Program-made: the position numbers and the translations under genes
Shown here: in pieces, positions 1-8,702 of the stretch
Layout: each line of letters starts with the position of its first letter
Numbering within the stretch: the first letter of the stretch is position 1
Origin: JAJYVT01 sp036796435
GTDB lineage: Bacteria > Actinomycetota > Acidimicrobiia > Acidimicrobiales > RAAP-2
Assembly: GCA_036796435.1 (NCBI GenBank)
Contig: DAIRCY010000033.1
Location: forward strand, 1 to 25,930
Length of the DNA stretch: 25,930 bases
Direction: 5' to 3'
The notes under the pieces: generated by a model
Seen by the model: only the letters and a program-made list of their open reading frames with translations
What the model was told of the DNA's origin: nothing
Databases searched by the model: none

Positions 1-55
1 GAACCCAGAACCTGCGGATTAAGAGTCCGTTGCTCTGCCATTGAGCTAGAGGCGC
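1..55 (-). tRNA. tRNA-Lys (anticodon CTT), 3' end cut by window edge
   Basis: Read on the minus strand, the sequence gives a 5' acceptor strand GCGCCTC, T8-A9, a D arm GCTC/GAGC, and an anticodon loop CTCTTAA (19-25) closed by CGGA/TCCG, with anticodon CTT at 21-23. A variable loop and the start of the T arm (GGGTTC) follow before the window ends. CTT decodes the lysine codon AAG. About the last 20 nt (3' half of the T arm, acceptor strand, CCA) lie outside the window. It reads away from the deacetylase gene that follows. Confidence 0.9.
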
Positions 56-202
56 CCCCGGGCAGTGTACGCGATGGGTGGTCGCCGGCCGACCCGCTCG
101 CCCCCAGGAGGAGCACGCCGGAATACGCACGACCGTTAGCGTGAAGACGGGGCCGCAAGGCCGTCGCGCGGCGCCGGCCCGCCCCGACGAAGCGAGGAGG
201 CG

Positions 203-1006
203 ATGGCTCGCGAGGATGCAGCCAACCCGCTCGGCCATCGTGCCGCGGCCGCTCTCGGCGCTGCCGCTCTGGCGGTGGCCGGCCTCGAGTACGTGCCGGC
301 CATGGTCGCGCTCGGCCAGTGGAGCCCGCTTCGAGTGTTGCCCGGCGAACTGTGCAGGTGGCGGGGCCCCGGCTCCCGACCGGACGTTGCGCTGACGTTC
401 GACGACGGCCCCGACCCCGACGTGACGCCCGAGGTGCTGCACAGCTTGGACCAGATGGACTTGCGCGCCACCTTCTTCGTTCTTGCAGAACGAGCGGCCG
501 CGTATCCAGCGCTCGTCGCCGAGATCGCGCGCCGAGGTCACCTGCTCGCCACCCACGGCGACCGGCACGCGAGCCACTTGCTGCGGTCGCCAGGCGCGGT
601 TCGCCGCGACATGCAACGCGCGCAGGACGTCATGACCTCCCTCGGACACCCGCCGCGGTGGTTCCGGCCTCCGTTCGGTCATGCGACCGCCGCAACCCTC
701 ACTGCGGCCCGCTCGATGGGGTGGCGGACCGTGCTGTGGTCGGCGTGGGGTCGCGAGTGGTCCTCGGCGGACGGCGGCCAGGTGGCCGGTCGAGTCGCCA
801 GGAGGCTGGGACCCGGCGCTGTCGTGCTTCTGCACGACAGCGCCGCTCAGGGGCCACCCGGCATGGCTGGGCGCGTGCTCGAGGCCCTGCCCCTGATCGG
901 CCTCGAGCTGCAGCGCCGGCGACTACGTGCGGTGACGCTGGACGATCTCGTCGCTGATGGTGGCATGGGGGATCCGGGAGGCAACGGTCGGGATGAACCC
1001 GTGTGA
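203..1006 (+). CDS. Polysaccharide deacetylase (NodB domain), membrane-anchored or exported
   Basis: A 267-aa protein of the carbohydrate esterase 4 / NodB family, which removes N- or O-acetyl groups from glycans such as peptidoglycan or chitin-like polymers outside the membrane. Visible motifs are TFDDGPD (about 65-71, with metal-binding Asp68 after the catalytic-base Asp67), H118-GDR-H122 as the His pair of motif 2, RPPFG (155-159) and LHD (210-212). Together they make a full Asp-His-His metal site. An N-terminal hydrophobic stretch (about residues 13-35) suggests a membrane anchor or uncleaved signal. GAGGAGG at 194-200 supports the ATG, though the spacing is short. The next gene on the same strand is a lipid-type glycosyltransferase after about 90 nt, so both probably act on the envelope. 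The exact substrate cannot be told. Confidence 0.88.
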   Translation: MAREDAANPLGHRAAAALGAAALAVAGLEYVPAMVALGQWSPLRVLPGELCRWRGPGSRPDVALTFDDGPDPDVTPEVLHSLDQMDLRATFFVLAERAAAYPALVAEIARRGHLLATHGDRHASHLLRSPGAVRRDMQRAQDVMTSLGHPPRWFRPPFGHATAATLTAARSMGWRTVLWSAWGREWSSADGGQVAGRVARRLGPGAVVLLHDSAAQGPPGMAGRVLEALPLIGLELQRRRLRAVTLDDLVADGGMGDPGGNGRDEPV

Positions 1007-1096
1007 CACGGCGCCGGCGACGGTCCTGCCGGGTGTGCAGCGACCAGAGGCCGGGCAAGGTGCAGGTGTCCTGCTTGCGACGATCGGAGTTCCGCG

Positions 1097-2236
1097 ATGA
1101 CCACCGCCGGGGGGACCGGTGCCTCCACCGATGGCGCCGTCGTGCTGTCCGGGTCCATCGGGAAGGGGCACGACTCGGTCGCCGAGGCGTGCAGGGCGGC
1201 TCTTTTGACCGTGGGGCTGCCCTGCGAGGTGCTCGACTGCATGTCGATGCTCGGAGGGGCGGGGTCGCGTCTCGGGACCGGTGTCTTCAGGAGGATGATC
1301 TCGGTCCCGGCGGTCTACGACGGCTTCCACTTCAGCCATCTGCGCAACGGGACGAGCCTGGCCCGAGCGCTCGAGCGGACCGCGGTCCGCCGGCTTCTGC
1401 CGGGTGTCCGCGAGGCAGTCGCCCGGGCGGGGAAGCAGCCTCTCGTGATCTCGGTCTTCCCGACCGGGGTCTCCACCGTGGGTGCGCTCAAGCGCGAGCG
1501 GCCCGATCTCGTGACGACGGCGATCTGCACCGATGCGTGCGCACACAGGATGTGGGTCGCAGACGGCACCGACCTCTACATCGTCTGCTCGCCGACCGCC
1601 GCGCTCACGGTCCAGCGATACGCGCCCGGCGCCAACGTGGCGGTCGTCCCTCCGCCGGTCCGCCCGCAGTTCTTCTCGGCGCCCCCGAAGCAGGAAGCCC
1701 GGGCGGCGCTCGGCATCCCGCCCGACGCGCGTTGCGTGCTGCTCATGGCGGGAGGATGGGGGCTCGGCCCGCTCGACCGGACGGCCGAGACGCTGGCGCG
1801 AGCGGGCTATTGGGTCCTCGGGGTGGCCGGCTCGAACCCGGGCCTGTACGGGCGCCTGCGCGACACCGCAGTTCGGCAGCGGAGGGTCTTGCCCTTCGCG
1901 ATGACCGGTCGCGTGCCCGAGCTCATGGCGGCGGCGGACGCCGTCGTCACCTCTTCCGGCCAGACCTGCCACGAAGCACGCGTGGTCGGCCGGTGGCTGG
2001 TGATCCTCGACATCGTCCCGGGCCACGGCCGCGAGAACACCCTCCACGAGCTCGAAAGGGGAGGCGCGCTCGCCTGCTCCCCCGACCCGGACTCCGTCGA
2101 GGCCGCAGTCCGCTTCATCTTCGACGAGAAGCCCGAGCAGCCGCCTTGGCCGGTCGAGAGCGCGGCGGACTGGCAGAAGCATTTCTTCGGGGCGCTCCAG
2201 GGAGTGGGGTTCGAGGCTGCCTCCCCGAGTGCGTGA
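1097..2236 (+). CDS. UgtP/MGDG-synthase-like glycosyltransferase
   Basis: A 379-aa glycosyltransferase of the MurG/UgtP/MGDG-synthase type (GT28-like, GT-B fold). Known members transfer a hexose from a nucleotide sugar to diacylglycerol at the inner face of the membrane. The N-terminal domain opens with a hydrophobic strand and the glycine-rich loop GSIGKGHDS (19-27), the family's S-x-G-x-GH motif. The C-terminal domain has a GGWGLG loop, a TGRVPELMAAADAVVTSSG region and a Glu-containing HEARVVGR segment, which fit the nucleotide-sugar donor site. CGGAG at 1085-1089 lies 7 nt before the ATG. The gene follows the deacetylase and ends 32 nt from the convergent hydrolase gene. A role in glycolipid synthesis is inferred from family; the acceptor is unknown. 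Confidence 0.8.
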   Translation: MTTAGGTGASTDGAVVLSGSIGKGHDSVAEACRAALLTVGLPCEVLDCMSMLGGAGSRLGTGVFRRMISVPAVYDGFHFSHLRNGTSLARALERTAVRRLLPGVREAVARAGKQPLVISVFPTGVSTVGALKRERPDLVTTAICTDACAHRMWVADGTDLYIVCSPTAALTVQRYAPGANVAVVPPPVRPQFFSAPPKQEARAALGIPPDARCVLLMAGGWGLGPLDRTAETLARAGYWVLGVAGSNPGLYGRLRDTAVRQRRVLPFAMTGRVPELMAAADAVVTSSGQTCHEARVVGRWLVILDIVPGHGRENTLHELERGGALACSPDPDSVEAAVRFIFDEKPEQPPWPVESAADWQKHFFGALQGVGFEAASPSA

Positions 2237-2268
2237 GGGCGCCCGGCCACCTGCAAGCGGCTCGCGCT

Positions 2269-3024
2269 TCAGCCCAGCGTGCGGGCGAAGAAGTCCCAGA
2301 CGATCGGCCACGCCGCGTTCGCCGCCTCGGGCCGGTACGTCGCCCGGTCCGTGGCGAAGAACGCGTGCCCCGCGTCGTCGAAGGTGTGGAACTCGAAAGT
2401 CTTCCCCGCCTCCTCGAGGGCGCGTCCGAGTGCCGCGGTCTCCTCGGGGGAGGGGTGCTCGTCCTCCACCCCGAACAGCCCGAGAAGGGGACAGGACAGG
2501 TTCCCGACGAGGTGGACGATCGGGTGGATGCGAAGCGGGATCCCCTCGGGGGGCTCGCTCACGACGAAGGCCCCGTAGCAGTCCACGGCGGCGTCGAGCT
2601 CGAGCCGGCACGCCGCGAGCAGCGACTGGCGCCCACCCGAGCAGTAGCCGATCGTCCCGGCCTTGCCGTTCGAACGGTCGAGCGAGCGGAGGTGGCGTAC
2701 GGCGCCGTCGACGTCGCCGACCAGCTGCTCGTCGGGGAGGCCCCCGCGCTCGCGCACCTGCCCAGCCGCGACGGAGGGATCCACGCCGATTCCCTCGCGA
2801 CTGTAGAGGTTCGGGCAGATCGCGAAGTAGCCGTGGTCGGCAAGACGTCGCGTGATCTCCTTCGTCGCCTCGTCGTAGCCGGGCAGGTGGTGGATCACGA
2901 CGACGCCGCCGTAGGGGCCGTCGCCGAGCGGCTGGGCGAAGTAGGCCTCGAGGTCGTCTCCGCCGTGGCCGGTGATGCGGATCGTCTCGGCTCTGATGGC
3001 GTCGGTCGCGCCCGCGTCGGTCAT
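2269..3024 (-). CDS. Dienelactone hydrolase family protein
   Basis: A 251-aa cytoplasmic alpha/beta hydrolase of the dienelactone hydrolase family, which opens lactones or cleaves esters in catabolic routes. The triad is visible: nucleophile Cys128 in GYCSGG, Asp188 in GVEDEHPS, and His220 in DAGHAFF. The oxyanion region HHLPGYDEAT and the length match the family (about 230-260 aa). The start is an ATG 11 nt after the stop of the upstream aldehyde dehydrogenase gene on the same strand. No strong Shine-Dalgarno is seen, so translation may be coupled to that gene. The pairing with a dehydrogenase suggests consecutive steps in breaking down a small organic compound. The real substrate may not be a dienelactone; many family members are generic esterases. 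Confidence 0.85.
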   Translation of the reverse strand: MTDAGATDAIRAETIRITGHGGDDLEAYFAQPLGDGPYGGVVVIHHLPGYDEATKEITRRLADHGYFAICPNLYSREGIGVDPSVAAGQVRERGGLPDEQLVGDVDGAVRHLRSLDRSNGKAGTIGYCSGGRQSLLAACRLELDAAVDCYGAFVVSEPPEGIPLRIHPIVHLVGNLSCPLLGLFGVEDEHPSPEETAALGRALEEAGKTFEFHTFDDAGHAFFATDRATYRPEAANAAWPIVWDFFARTLG

Positions 3025-3035
3025 GGCGGAGGAAC

Positions 3036-4454
3036 TTACCGCTGGATCGACTTCACCTCGAGAAGCTCCTCGAGCCCGTAGCGGCCGCGCTCGCGCCCGA
3101 AGCCCGACTGCTTGTACCCGCCGAAGGGCGCTGACGGGTTGAACGCCGCGCCGTTGACGTCGACCTGCCCGGTGCGCATCAGCCGGGCGACGCGTTGCGC
3201 GCGCAGGGGGTCGGCCGCCCAGACCGACCCCGCGAGACCGAAGTCCGAGTCGTTGGCGATCCTGATCGCCTCCTCCTCGGTGTCGTAGGGGAGGATCGAG
3301 AGGACCGGCCCGAAGATCTCCTCACGGGCGATCGTCATGTCGTTCGTCACTTCCGAGAACACGGTCGGCCGGACGAAGTAGCCCCCGTCGAGCCCCTCGG
3401 GCGGCTCGGGGCCGCCGGTGAGGAGCTTCGCTCCCTCGTCGACCCCGGTGGCGATGTAACCGCGCACCCGCTCGAGCTGTGCGGCCGAAGCGAGCGGGCC
3501 GAGCGTGGTCGTGGCGTCGAGAGAGCTCCCGACGACGTAGCCCTCGGCGGCCGCCACCGCCTTCTCCTCCACCTCGGAGAGGCGCGACCGAGGGACGATC
3601 ATGCGCGTGAGGGCGGAGCAGGTCTGGCCCGAGTTCAGGTAGCACCCGAAGACGCCGGCGGGCACGGCTGCATCGAGGTCTGCGTCCTCGAGGAGCACGT
3701 TCGCGGATTTGCCGCCGAGCTCGAGCGCTACCCGTTTGACCGAGTGCGACGCGAGCTCCATCACGCGCCGCCCCGCGCGGGTCGAGCCGGTGAACGAGAC
3801 CATGTCGACGCCAGGATGCGAGGCCATCGCCTCGCCGACGATGGGTCCCGGGCCGACCACCATGTTGAATACGCCCGGCGGAAGGCCCACCTCGTCGAGC
3901 ACCTCCGCGAGGATGTACGCGTTCAACGGCGCGATCTCGGAAGGCTTGAGGACCACCGTGCAGCCGACAGCGAGCGCGGGCGCGACCTTGAGCGAGATCT
4001 GATAGAGCGGATAGTTCCAGGGGGTGATCGCTCCGAGCACGCCCACGGGTTCGCGGACGACGAGCGAGTTGCCGATCTCCTCTTCCCACGTCACGTCGGT
4101 GAGGCGGGTGGCGGCCTCGGCGAACGCCCCTGAGGCGAGGCCGGCTTGGATGATCTTGGACAGGGCGAGCGGCATGCCGACCTCTCGCGAGATCGTCTCT
4201 GCGATCGCGTCCGTCTTCGCAGCGAGGCCCTCGGAGACCCGCGTGAGCAGCTTTGCGCGCTCTTCGACCGGCGTGGCCGACCACGGCCCGAAGGCGTCGG
4301 CCGCCGCGTCGACGGCACGGTCGACGTCTCGGACCGTCCCCTCGGGGACCTTGCCGAAGACCTCCCCGGTGTTGGAGTCGAGCACTTCGTGGAACCCAGC
4401 GCCGGCAGGGGGCACCCAATCCCCTCCGATGTAGAACGTGTCCCGGACGTCCAT
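3036..4454 (-). CDS. NAD(P)-dependent aldehyde dehydrogenase
   Basis: A 472-aa enzyme of the aldehyde dehydrogenase superfamily, oxidising an aldehyde to a carboxylic acid with NAD(P)+. It carries TPWNYPL near the cofactor site, KPSEIAPL, the FTGSTRAGRR turn, general base Glu245 in LELGGKSAN and catalytic Cys279 in NSGQTC. The 34-residue Glu-Cys spacing is the standard one. EEIFGPVL and FGGYKQSGFGRE near the C-terminus are also typical. The frame stays open upstream to 4556, but the ATG at 4454 has GAAGGAG a few bases before it, and the protein then begins directly with the family-like MDVRDTFYIGGDWV. It is the first gene of an operon with the dienelactone-hydrolase homologue and diverges from the ABC importer operon. 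Substrate unknown. Confidence 0.92.
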   Translation of the reverse strand: MDVRDTFYIGGDWVPPAGAGFHEVLDSNTGEVFGKVPEGTVRDVDRAVDAAADAFGPWSATPVEERAKLLTRVSEGLAAKTDAIAETISREVGMPLALSKIIQAGLASGAFAEAATRLTDVTWEEEIGNSLVVREPVGVLGAITPWNYPLYQISLKVAPALAVGCTVVLKPSEIAPLNAYILAEVLDEVGLPPGVFNMVVGPGPIVGEAMASHPGVDMVSFTGSTRAGRRVMELASHSVKRVALELGGKSANVLLEDADLDAAVPAGVFGCYLNSGQTCSALTRMIVPRSRLSEVEEKAVAAAEGYVVGSSLDATTTLGPLASAAQLERVRGYIATGVDEGAKLLTGGPEPPEGLDGGYFVRPTVFSEVTNDMTIAREEIFGPVLSILPYDTEEEAIRIANDSDFGLAGSVWAADPLRAQRVARLMRTGQVDVNGAAFNPSAPFGGYKQSGFGRERGRYGLEELLEVKSIQR

Positions 4455-4631
4455 TCGCCGCTCCTTCCTCGCGAGCTCCTCGGCAGGTCCTCTCCGGTGG
4501 CGTGCGCCGCGTCCGACGTTATGCCGCGCGCCGCCGGGCCTCCGCCGCGGCGCCACCGGGAAACAAACGTTCGTCCGACCAGGGAGAACATGGCCCGTCC
4601 CGGTGAAGGGCGGGTGATAGAAGGAGGACGC

Positions 4632-5972
4632 ATGAGCACGCGTGGCAGGCCGATCGCGGTCATGGCGCTCTCGCTCGTCTTGTCGGCCGGCTGTCTCGCG
4701 GCCGCTTCACCCGGTCAGGCAGCCGCGGCAGCGTCGGCGAAGAAGCACTCCCTGCAGTGCCCGTCTGGGTTGGGCAGGGGCGCCCCCGGAGTGACCAAGA
4801 CCGAGATCAAGGTGGCCGCAATCTCCACCCTTTCGGGCATCCTCGCGGCGGACTTCGGCTCGCTCGTGCCAGGGATGAAGGCGTACTTCCACATGGTCGA
4901 CTCCCACGGAGGGGTGGACGGCCGCAAGATCGTCCTGTCCTACGACCTCGACGACGCCGGTCTTTCGACGCAGTTCCAGTCGGACACCCACACCGCCATC
5001 GACCAGGACCACGCCTTCGCCGTGGCGGTGTCGTCGTACTGGTTCACGCCCTCGTACTTCGTCGCCACCTGCACGCCCACGTACGGCTTCGACGTCGACG
5101 GGAACTGGTCGGGTGCGCCCAATCTCTACGCCGCAGGGGGCTCGGTCCTCACACTCAAGACCATCGTGCCCGCCGTGGCCTACCTCATCGACCGGACGCA
5201 CTCCAAGTCCGTCGCCATCGTGGCCTACAGCGTGTCGACGTCGTCGGACCTGTGCCGGACGACGGGCAACCTGCTGCGCGCCGCCGGGTACCACGTGAGC
5301 TTCACAGACCTGCGGTTGCCTCCGATCGAGGCGAACCTGACGCCGGACGTCCAGCGCATCCAGCGCGCCGGTGCAGATTTCGTGGTCTCGTGCATGACAG
5401 TGACAGGCAACGTCGCCCTCTCCCGCGACGTTCAGCAGTACGGGCTTCACGTGCACCAGCTGTGGTTCGACGGCGCCGACGCCAAAGTGGTGAAGAGGTA
5501 TTCGCACCTGCTGCAGGGCGTCTACTTCAACGTCCAGAACGTGCCGGAGACCGCTCAGCGCCTCTTCCCGGGCGTGTACCCGGGCCTCGAGACGTACTTG
5601 AAGGCGATGCACCGGTACGCGCGTGGGTACGCCGACAACGCTTTGGCGCTCGACGGATGGGAGTCCGCCGCGCTGATGGTCGCCGGGATCAAGGCGGCGG
5701 GTCCGCACCTCAGCCAGGCTGCCGTGGTGGCTGCCACCAACCGAATGAGCGCCTTCACGGCGGGCGGCCTCGAAGAACCGGTCGACTGGCGGATCGCGCA
5801 CTGGGCTCCGACACGCACGGCCTGCAGCGCGTTCGAACAGGTGAAGGGCACGGCCGTCCTGCCCGTGTTCGGGCGCGGCAAACAGGTCTACGTCTGCTTC
5901 ACAACCTCGGACGTGCGCCACCCGAAGCCGGTGGCACCCGTCCCCGGCCTGCCCGGCCCGCACAGGGGTTGA
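4632..5972 (+). CDS. ABC transporter substrate-binding protein, branched-chain amino acid (HAAT) type
   Basis: A 446-aa exported ligand-binding protein of the periplasmic-binding-protein type I (Peripla_BP_6) family, which captures a small molecule outside the membrane for the importer encoded downstream. The N-terminus has RGR, a hydrophobic core (about 8-20), then Cys21 in LSAGC. This resembles a lipobox but has Ser rather than Leu/Val at -3, so lipidation is possible, not certain; an Ala-rich signal-peptidase I site follows. The mature part starts with GVTKTEIKVAAISTLSG and continues with GSLVPGMKAYFHMVDSHGG, classic for the family. AAGGAGG at 4621-4627 fixes the ATG, although the frame is open further upstream. 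First gene of the importer operon; the permease starts 10 nt after its stop. The ligand is unknown, as the family also binds aromatics, amides and other carboxylates. Confidence 0.88.
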   Translation: MSTRGRPIAVMALSLVLSAGCLAAASPGQAAAAASAKKHSLQCPSGLGRGAPGVTKTEIKVAAISTLSGILAADFGSLVPGMKAYFHMVDSHGGVDGRKIVLSYDLDDAGLSTQFQSDTHTAIDQDHAFAVAVSSYWFTPSYFVATCTPTYGFDVDGNWSGAPNLYAAGGSVLTLKTIVPAVAYLIDRTHSKSVAIVAYSVSTSSDLCRTTGNLLRAAGYHVSFTDLRLPPIEANLTPDVQRIQRAGADFVVSCMTVTGNVALSRDVQQYGLHVHQLWFDGADAKVVKRYSHLLQGVYFNVQNVPETAQRLFPGVYPGLETYLKAMHRYARGYADNALALDGWESAALMVAGIKAAGPHLSQAAVVAATNRMSAFTAGGLEEPVDWRIAHWAPTRTACSAFEQVKGTAVLPVFGRGKQVYVCFTTSDVRHPKPVAPVPGLPGPHRG

Positions 5973-5982
5973 GCCGCAGCAG

Positions 5983-7947
5983 ATGGAGCAGCTGCTCGGG
6001 TTTGCGATCCCCGGCGTCCCCTACGGCTGCGCGTACGCGGTGTTCGCAGTGGGCCTCGTGCTCACGTACCAGACGACCGGCGTCTTCAACTTCGGATACG
6101 GCGCGCAGGCGTACGCATCCGCGTTCCTCTTTGCGTGGCTCGTGGAGGACCGGGGGTGGCCGGCGTGGGCGGCGTGCGTGTGCGCCGTGGCAATCCTCGG
6201 ACCCGCGCTCGGACTCGTCTTCGACCGTTTCCTCTTCCGCCGGATTCCGAGCACCAACACGACGGCCAAGGTCGTCACGGGCCTGAGCCTTCTCGTCGGC
6301 ATCCCAGCGCTCCTCCCCGTCCTCTTCGGCAACGGCAACCTCGTCGGTGCGCCGAGCATCGCGTTCAACCCCGACACGGTGTACTTCCATCTGGGGGCGG
6401 GCGTCCCCGTGAACGGCGCGTACCTGAGCGCCGTCGTCTTCACGGTCGCGATGCTGGTCGTGCTCGTCGTCCTGTTGCGGACTACCAATCTCGGGCTGGA
6501 GATGCGCGCCGCGGTCGAGAGCCGGCGGCTGCTCGAGCTCGACGGCGTCGACGCGCCGAGGGTCACGGCGACCGCGTGGGCCGTGTCCGGGCTGATGGCG
6601 GGCCTCGCCGGCGTGCTCCTCGCCCCCACCGAGGTGACGGTGCAGCCGCAGGACTACGTGACCCTCATGGTGGCTGCGATCGCGGCGGCGGCCTGCGCTG
6701 CGCTCGGTTCGATGACGGTGGCCGCGGTCGTCGGAGTCCTCATCGGCGTGGTGAGCCTCACCGCGCAGGGCTACCTGCCGACCTCGAGCTTCTGGTACTC
6801 GGCGGTGCTTCCCGCGTTTCCCTTCATCGTGCTCGTCGGCGCGCTCTTGTTCGTCCCCGGGCTGCGCCGCCTGGAGCACGCGTCCGACCCGCTGTCTTCG
6901 GTCGACCCCCCGCCTCCGCCCCCCACCGCCCGCGCGCGGGGCCGGGAGATCGACCGGCTGGTGCGGTTCGGCTTCTGGGCGCTGCTCGTGGCGTACGCGG
7001 CCTCGATGCTCACCTGGATGCCGCCCGCGTGGGAGACCGTGCTGAACCAAGGCATGGCGTACTCGGTCATCTTCTTGTCCGTGACGCTCCTCACCGGCAC
7101 GGCCGGCCAGCTGTCCCTCGCGCAGGCGACGCTCGCGGGGATCGCGGCGTTCACCGCGGGACAGCTCGCCACCCACCTCGGGCTCGACTTCCTCGTCGGG
7201 GGCGCGCTCGGGGCGATCGCGGCGTCGATCGTCGCCGGGCTGCTCGCGCTGGCGTCGTTGCGGCTCCGTGGGCTCGGGCTCGCGCTCATGACCCTCGCCG
7301 CGGCACTGCTGTTCGACGTCGCGGTCTTCCCGGCGCAAGCGGTGAGCGGGGGGACAGGAGGAGTGACGATCCAGCCGGGATGGCTGCCGCTCGACCTGTT
7401 CGCGCAGAACGGCCACGCGTACTTCGTCCTGGCCTTCGTGGTGCTCGTGGCCTGCACCGGCGCCGTCGCCCTCGTCCAGCGCGGCACCATCGGCCGCTTC
7501 CTCGCAGCGATGCGGGGCAGCGAGCTCGGCGCCGCCGGCGTCGGCGTGAACCTCCCGTGGCAACGGGTGCTCGCCTTTGCGCTCGCGGGTGCCCTGGCCG
7601 GTGTCGGCGGGACGTTGCTCGCGATCCAGCAGTCGGTGATCGCGCCGGGTGAGTTCAACTACCAGCTGTCGCTCGCCTTCGTCGTGATCGTCGTCACCAC
7701 GGGCGTCGGGACGGTCGAAGGCGCGATCCAGGCAGGGATCGGGCTGGTGGTGCTCGAGCAGCTGCTGCAGTACGCCCCCCAGCGCATGCAGGGTCTCACC
7801 TTCGTCCTCTTCGCCTTCGGTGCGCTCACCTACGCCGCCCACCCCGAAGGGGTCGTCGAGCTCGAGAAGCGCCGGTGGACGGCGCGCGCCGAGCGGCTGC
7901 TCACCCGCAGGCGCCACACCCCGGCGCCCGCGGTCGGAGGGCGTTGA
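5983..7947 (+). CDS. Fused LivH-LivM branched-chain amino acid-type ABC permease
   Basis: A 654-aa integral membrane protein combining both permease subunits that are usually separate. Residues about 1-300 are LivH-like: many hydrophobic helices, with the cytoplasmic EAA-like loop AAVESRRLLELDGVDAPRV followed by GLMAGLAGVLLAP. A short proline-rich linker (SSVDPPPPPPT, about residue 306-316) and a charged segment lead into a LivM-like half (about 320-630). That half has LTGTAGQLSLAQAT, LRLRGLGLALMTLA and a second EAA-like loop MRGSELGAAGVGVNLPWQR. Each half forms one side of the transport channel and docks on an ATPase. No clear Shine-Dalgarno precedes the ATG, which fits coupling to the binding-protein gene. 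Its TGA overlaps the ATG of the LivG gene by one base. Confidence 0.9.
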   Translation: MEQLLGFAIPGVPYGCAYAVFAVGLVLTYQTTGVFNFGYGAQAYASAFLFAWLVEDRGWPAWAACVCAVAILGPALGLVFDRFLFRRIPSTNTTAKVVTGLSLLVGIPALLPVLFGNGNLVGAPSIAFNPDTVYFHLGAGVPVNGAYLSAVVFTVAMLVVLVVLLRTTNLGLEMRAAVESRRLLELDGVDAPRVTATAWAVSGLMAGLAGVLLAPTEVTVQPQDYVTLMVAAIAAAACAALGSMTVAAVVGVLIGVVSLTAQGYLPTSSFWYSAVLPAFPFIVLVGALLFVPGLRRLEHASDPLSSVDPPPPPPTARARGREIDRLVRFGFWALLVAYAASMLTWMPPAWETVLNQGMAYSVIFLSVTLLTGTAGQLSLAQATLAGIAAFTAGQLATHLGLDFLVGGALGAIAASIVAGLLALASLRLRGLGLALMTLAAALLFDVAVFPAQAVSGGTGGVTIQPGWLPLDLFAQNGHAYFVLAFVVLVACTGAVALVQRGTIGRFLAAMRGSELGAAGVGVNLPWQRVLAFALAGALAGVGGTLLAIQQSVIAPGEFNYQLSLAFVVIVVTTGVGTVEGAIQAGIGLVVLEQLLQYAPQRMQGLTFVLFAFGALTYAAHPEGVVELEKRRWTARAERLLTRRRHTPAPAVGGR

Positions 7948-8702
7948 TGCTCGCCGTACGGGGGCTCCGGAAGTCCTTCGGGACGACGCTCGCCGTCGCT
8001 GGCGTGGACCTCGAGGTGGCGGAGGGCGAGAGCGTCGGGCTCGTCGGTCCGAACGGCGCCGGGAAGACGACCGTGTTCGACTGCGTCTTCGGGCAGCTCC
8101 GGGCGGATGCGGGGACCGTCGCTCTCGATGGCCGGGTCATCGACCGGCTCCCGACGTGGCGGCGAGCCCGCCTCGGGATCGGCCGGACCTACCAGCGGCT
8201 CCAGGTCTTTCCCGAGCTCACCGTTCGAGACCACCTCCTCGTGACGCTCCGGATCCATCGTCACGAGGCCGGCGGCTGGCTGTGGCGGGACCTCCTCGGC
8301 CTGAGCGCACCGAGTCGCGCCGAGCTCGCCGAGGTCGACTCGGTGCTCCAGTCGGTCGGCCTCCTCGACCGCGCCGACGTTCCGGTCACGGCGCTCGGTC
8401 TCGGCGCGTGCCGTCTCGTGGAGCTCGCGCGCGCTCTCGCCGGTCGCCCTCGTCTCCTGCTCGCCGACGAGCCCTCTTCCGGGCTCGACGAGCACGAGAC
8501 CGCGGAGCTGGCGCGCCTGCTCCGTTCGCTGCAGCTGACGAGGCGGATGGGCATGCTGCTCGTCGAGCACGACCTCGCGATGGTGGAGGCGGTCGTCGAC
8601 CGGCTGGTCGTGATGGACGTGGGCCGCGTCGTCGCGGAGGGGTCGTTCAGCGACGTCATGCGCGAGCCGGCGGTACGGCGCGCGTACCTGGGAACGGTGT
8701 GA
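7947..8702 (+). CDS. Branched-chain amino acid-type ABC transporter ATPase, LivG-like
   Basis: A 251-aa cytoplasmic ATPase subunit. Walker A is GPNGAGKT (34-41), followed by the family's TYQRLQVFPELTV Q-loop region. Walker B is LLLADEPSSGLD with Asp174-Glu175, and the switch His lies in LLVEHDLAMVE. The signature loop reads LGLGACR where LivG usually has a form of LPYGQQR: the key Gly is kept but the Gln is replaced. The ATG at 7947 overlaps the permease stop codon (TGATG) and has CGGAGG at 7935-7940, so this start is preferred over an in-frame upstream ATG inside the permease gene. The LivG insertion between Q-loop and signature (about residues 105-140) is present, separating it from LivF. 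Pairs with the next gene. Confidence 0.9.
   Translation: MLAVRGLRKSFGTTLAVAGVDLEVAEGESVGLVGPNGAGKTTVFDCVFGQLRADAGTVALDGRVIDRLPTWRRARLGIGRTYQRLQVFPELTVRDHLLVTLRIHRHEAGGWLWRDLLGLSAPSRAELAEVDSVLQSVGLLDRADVPVTALGLGACRLVELARALAGRPRLLLADEPSSGLDEHETAELARLLRSLQLTRRMGMLLVEHDLAMVEAVVDRLVVMDVGRVVAEGSFSDVMREPAVRRAYLGTV

Noticed and set aside
923..2611. Long antisense open frames (for example 562 codons here, 672 codons at 5899-7917 and 811 codons at 16866-19301 on the minus strand)
   Set aside because: They lie opposite well-recognised genes, are extremely rich in Arg, Gly, His and Glu in a way typical of shadow frames in GC-rich DNA, and contain no family motif.
8390..8420. Degenerate signature loop in the LivG-like ATPase as a sign of an inactive subunit
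   Set aside because: LivG proteins vary at this loop, the Gly is kept, and Walker A, Walker B and the switch His are intact, so loss of activity is not supported.
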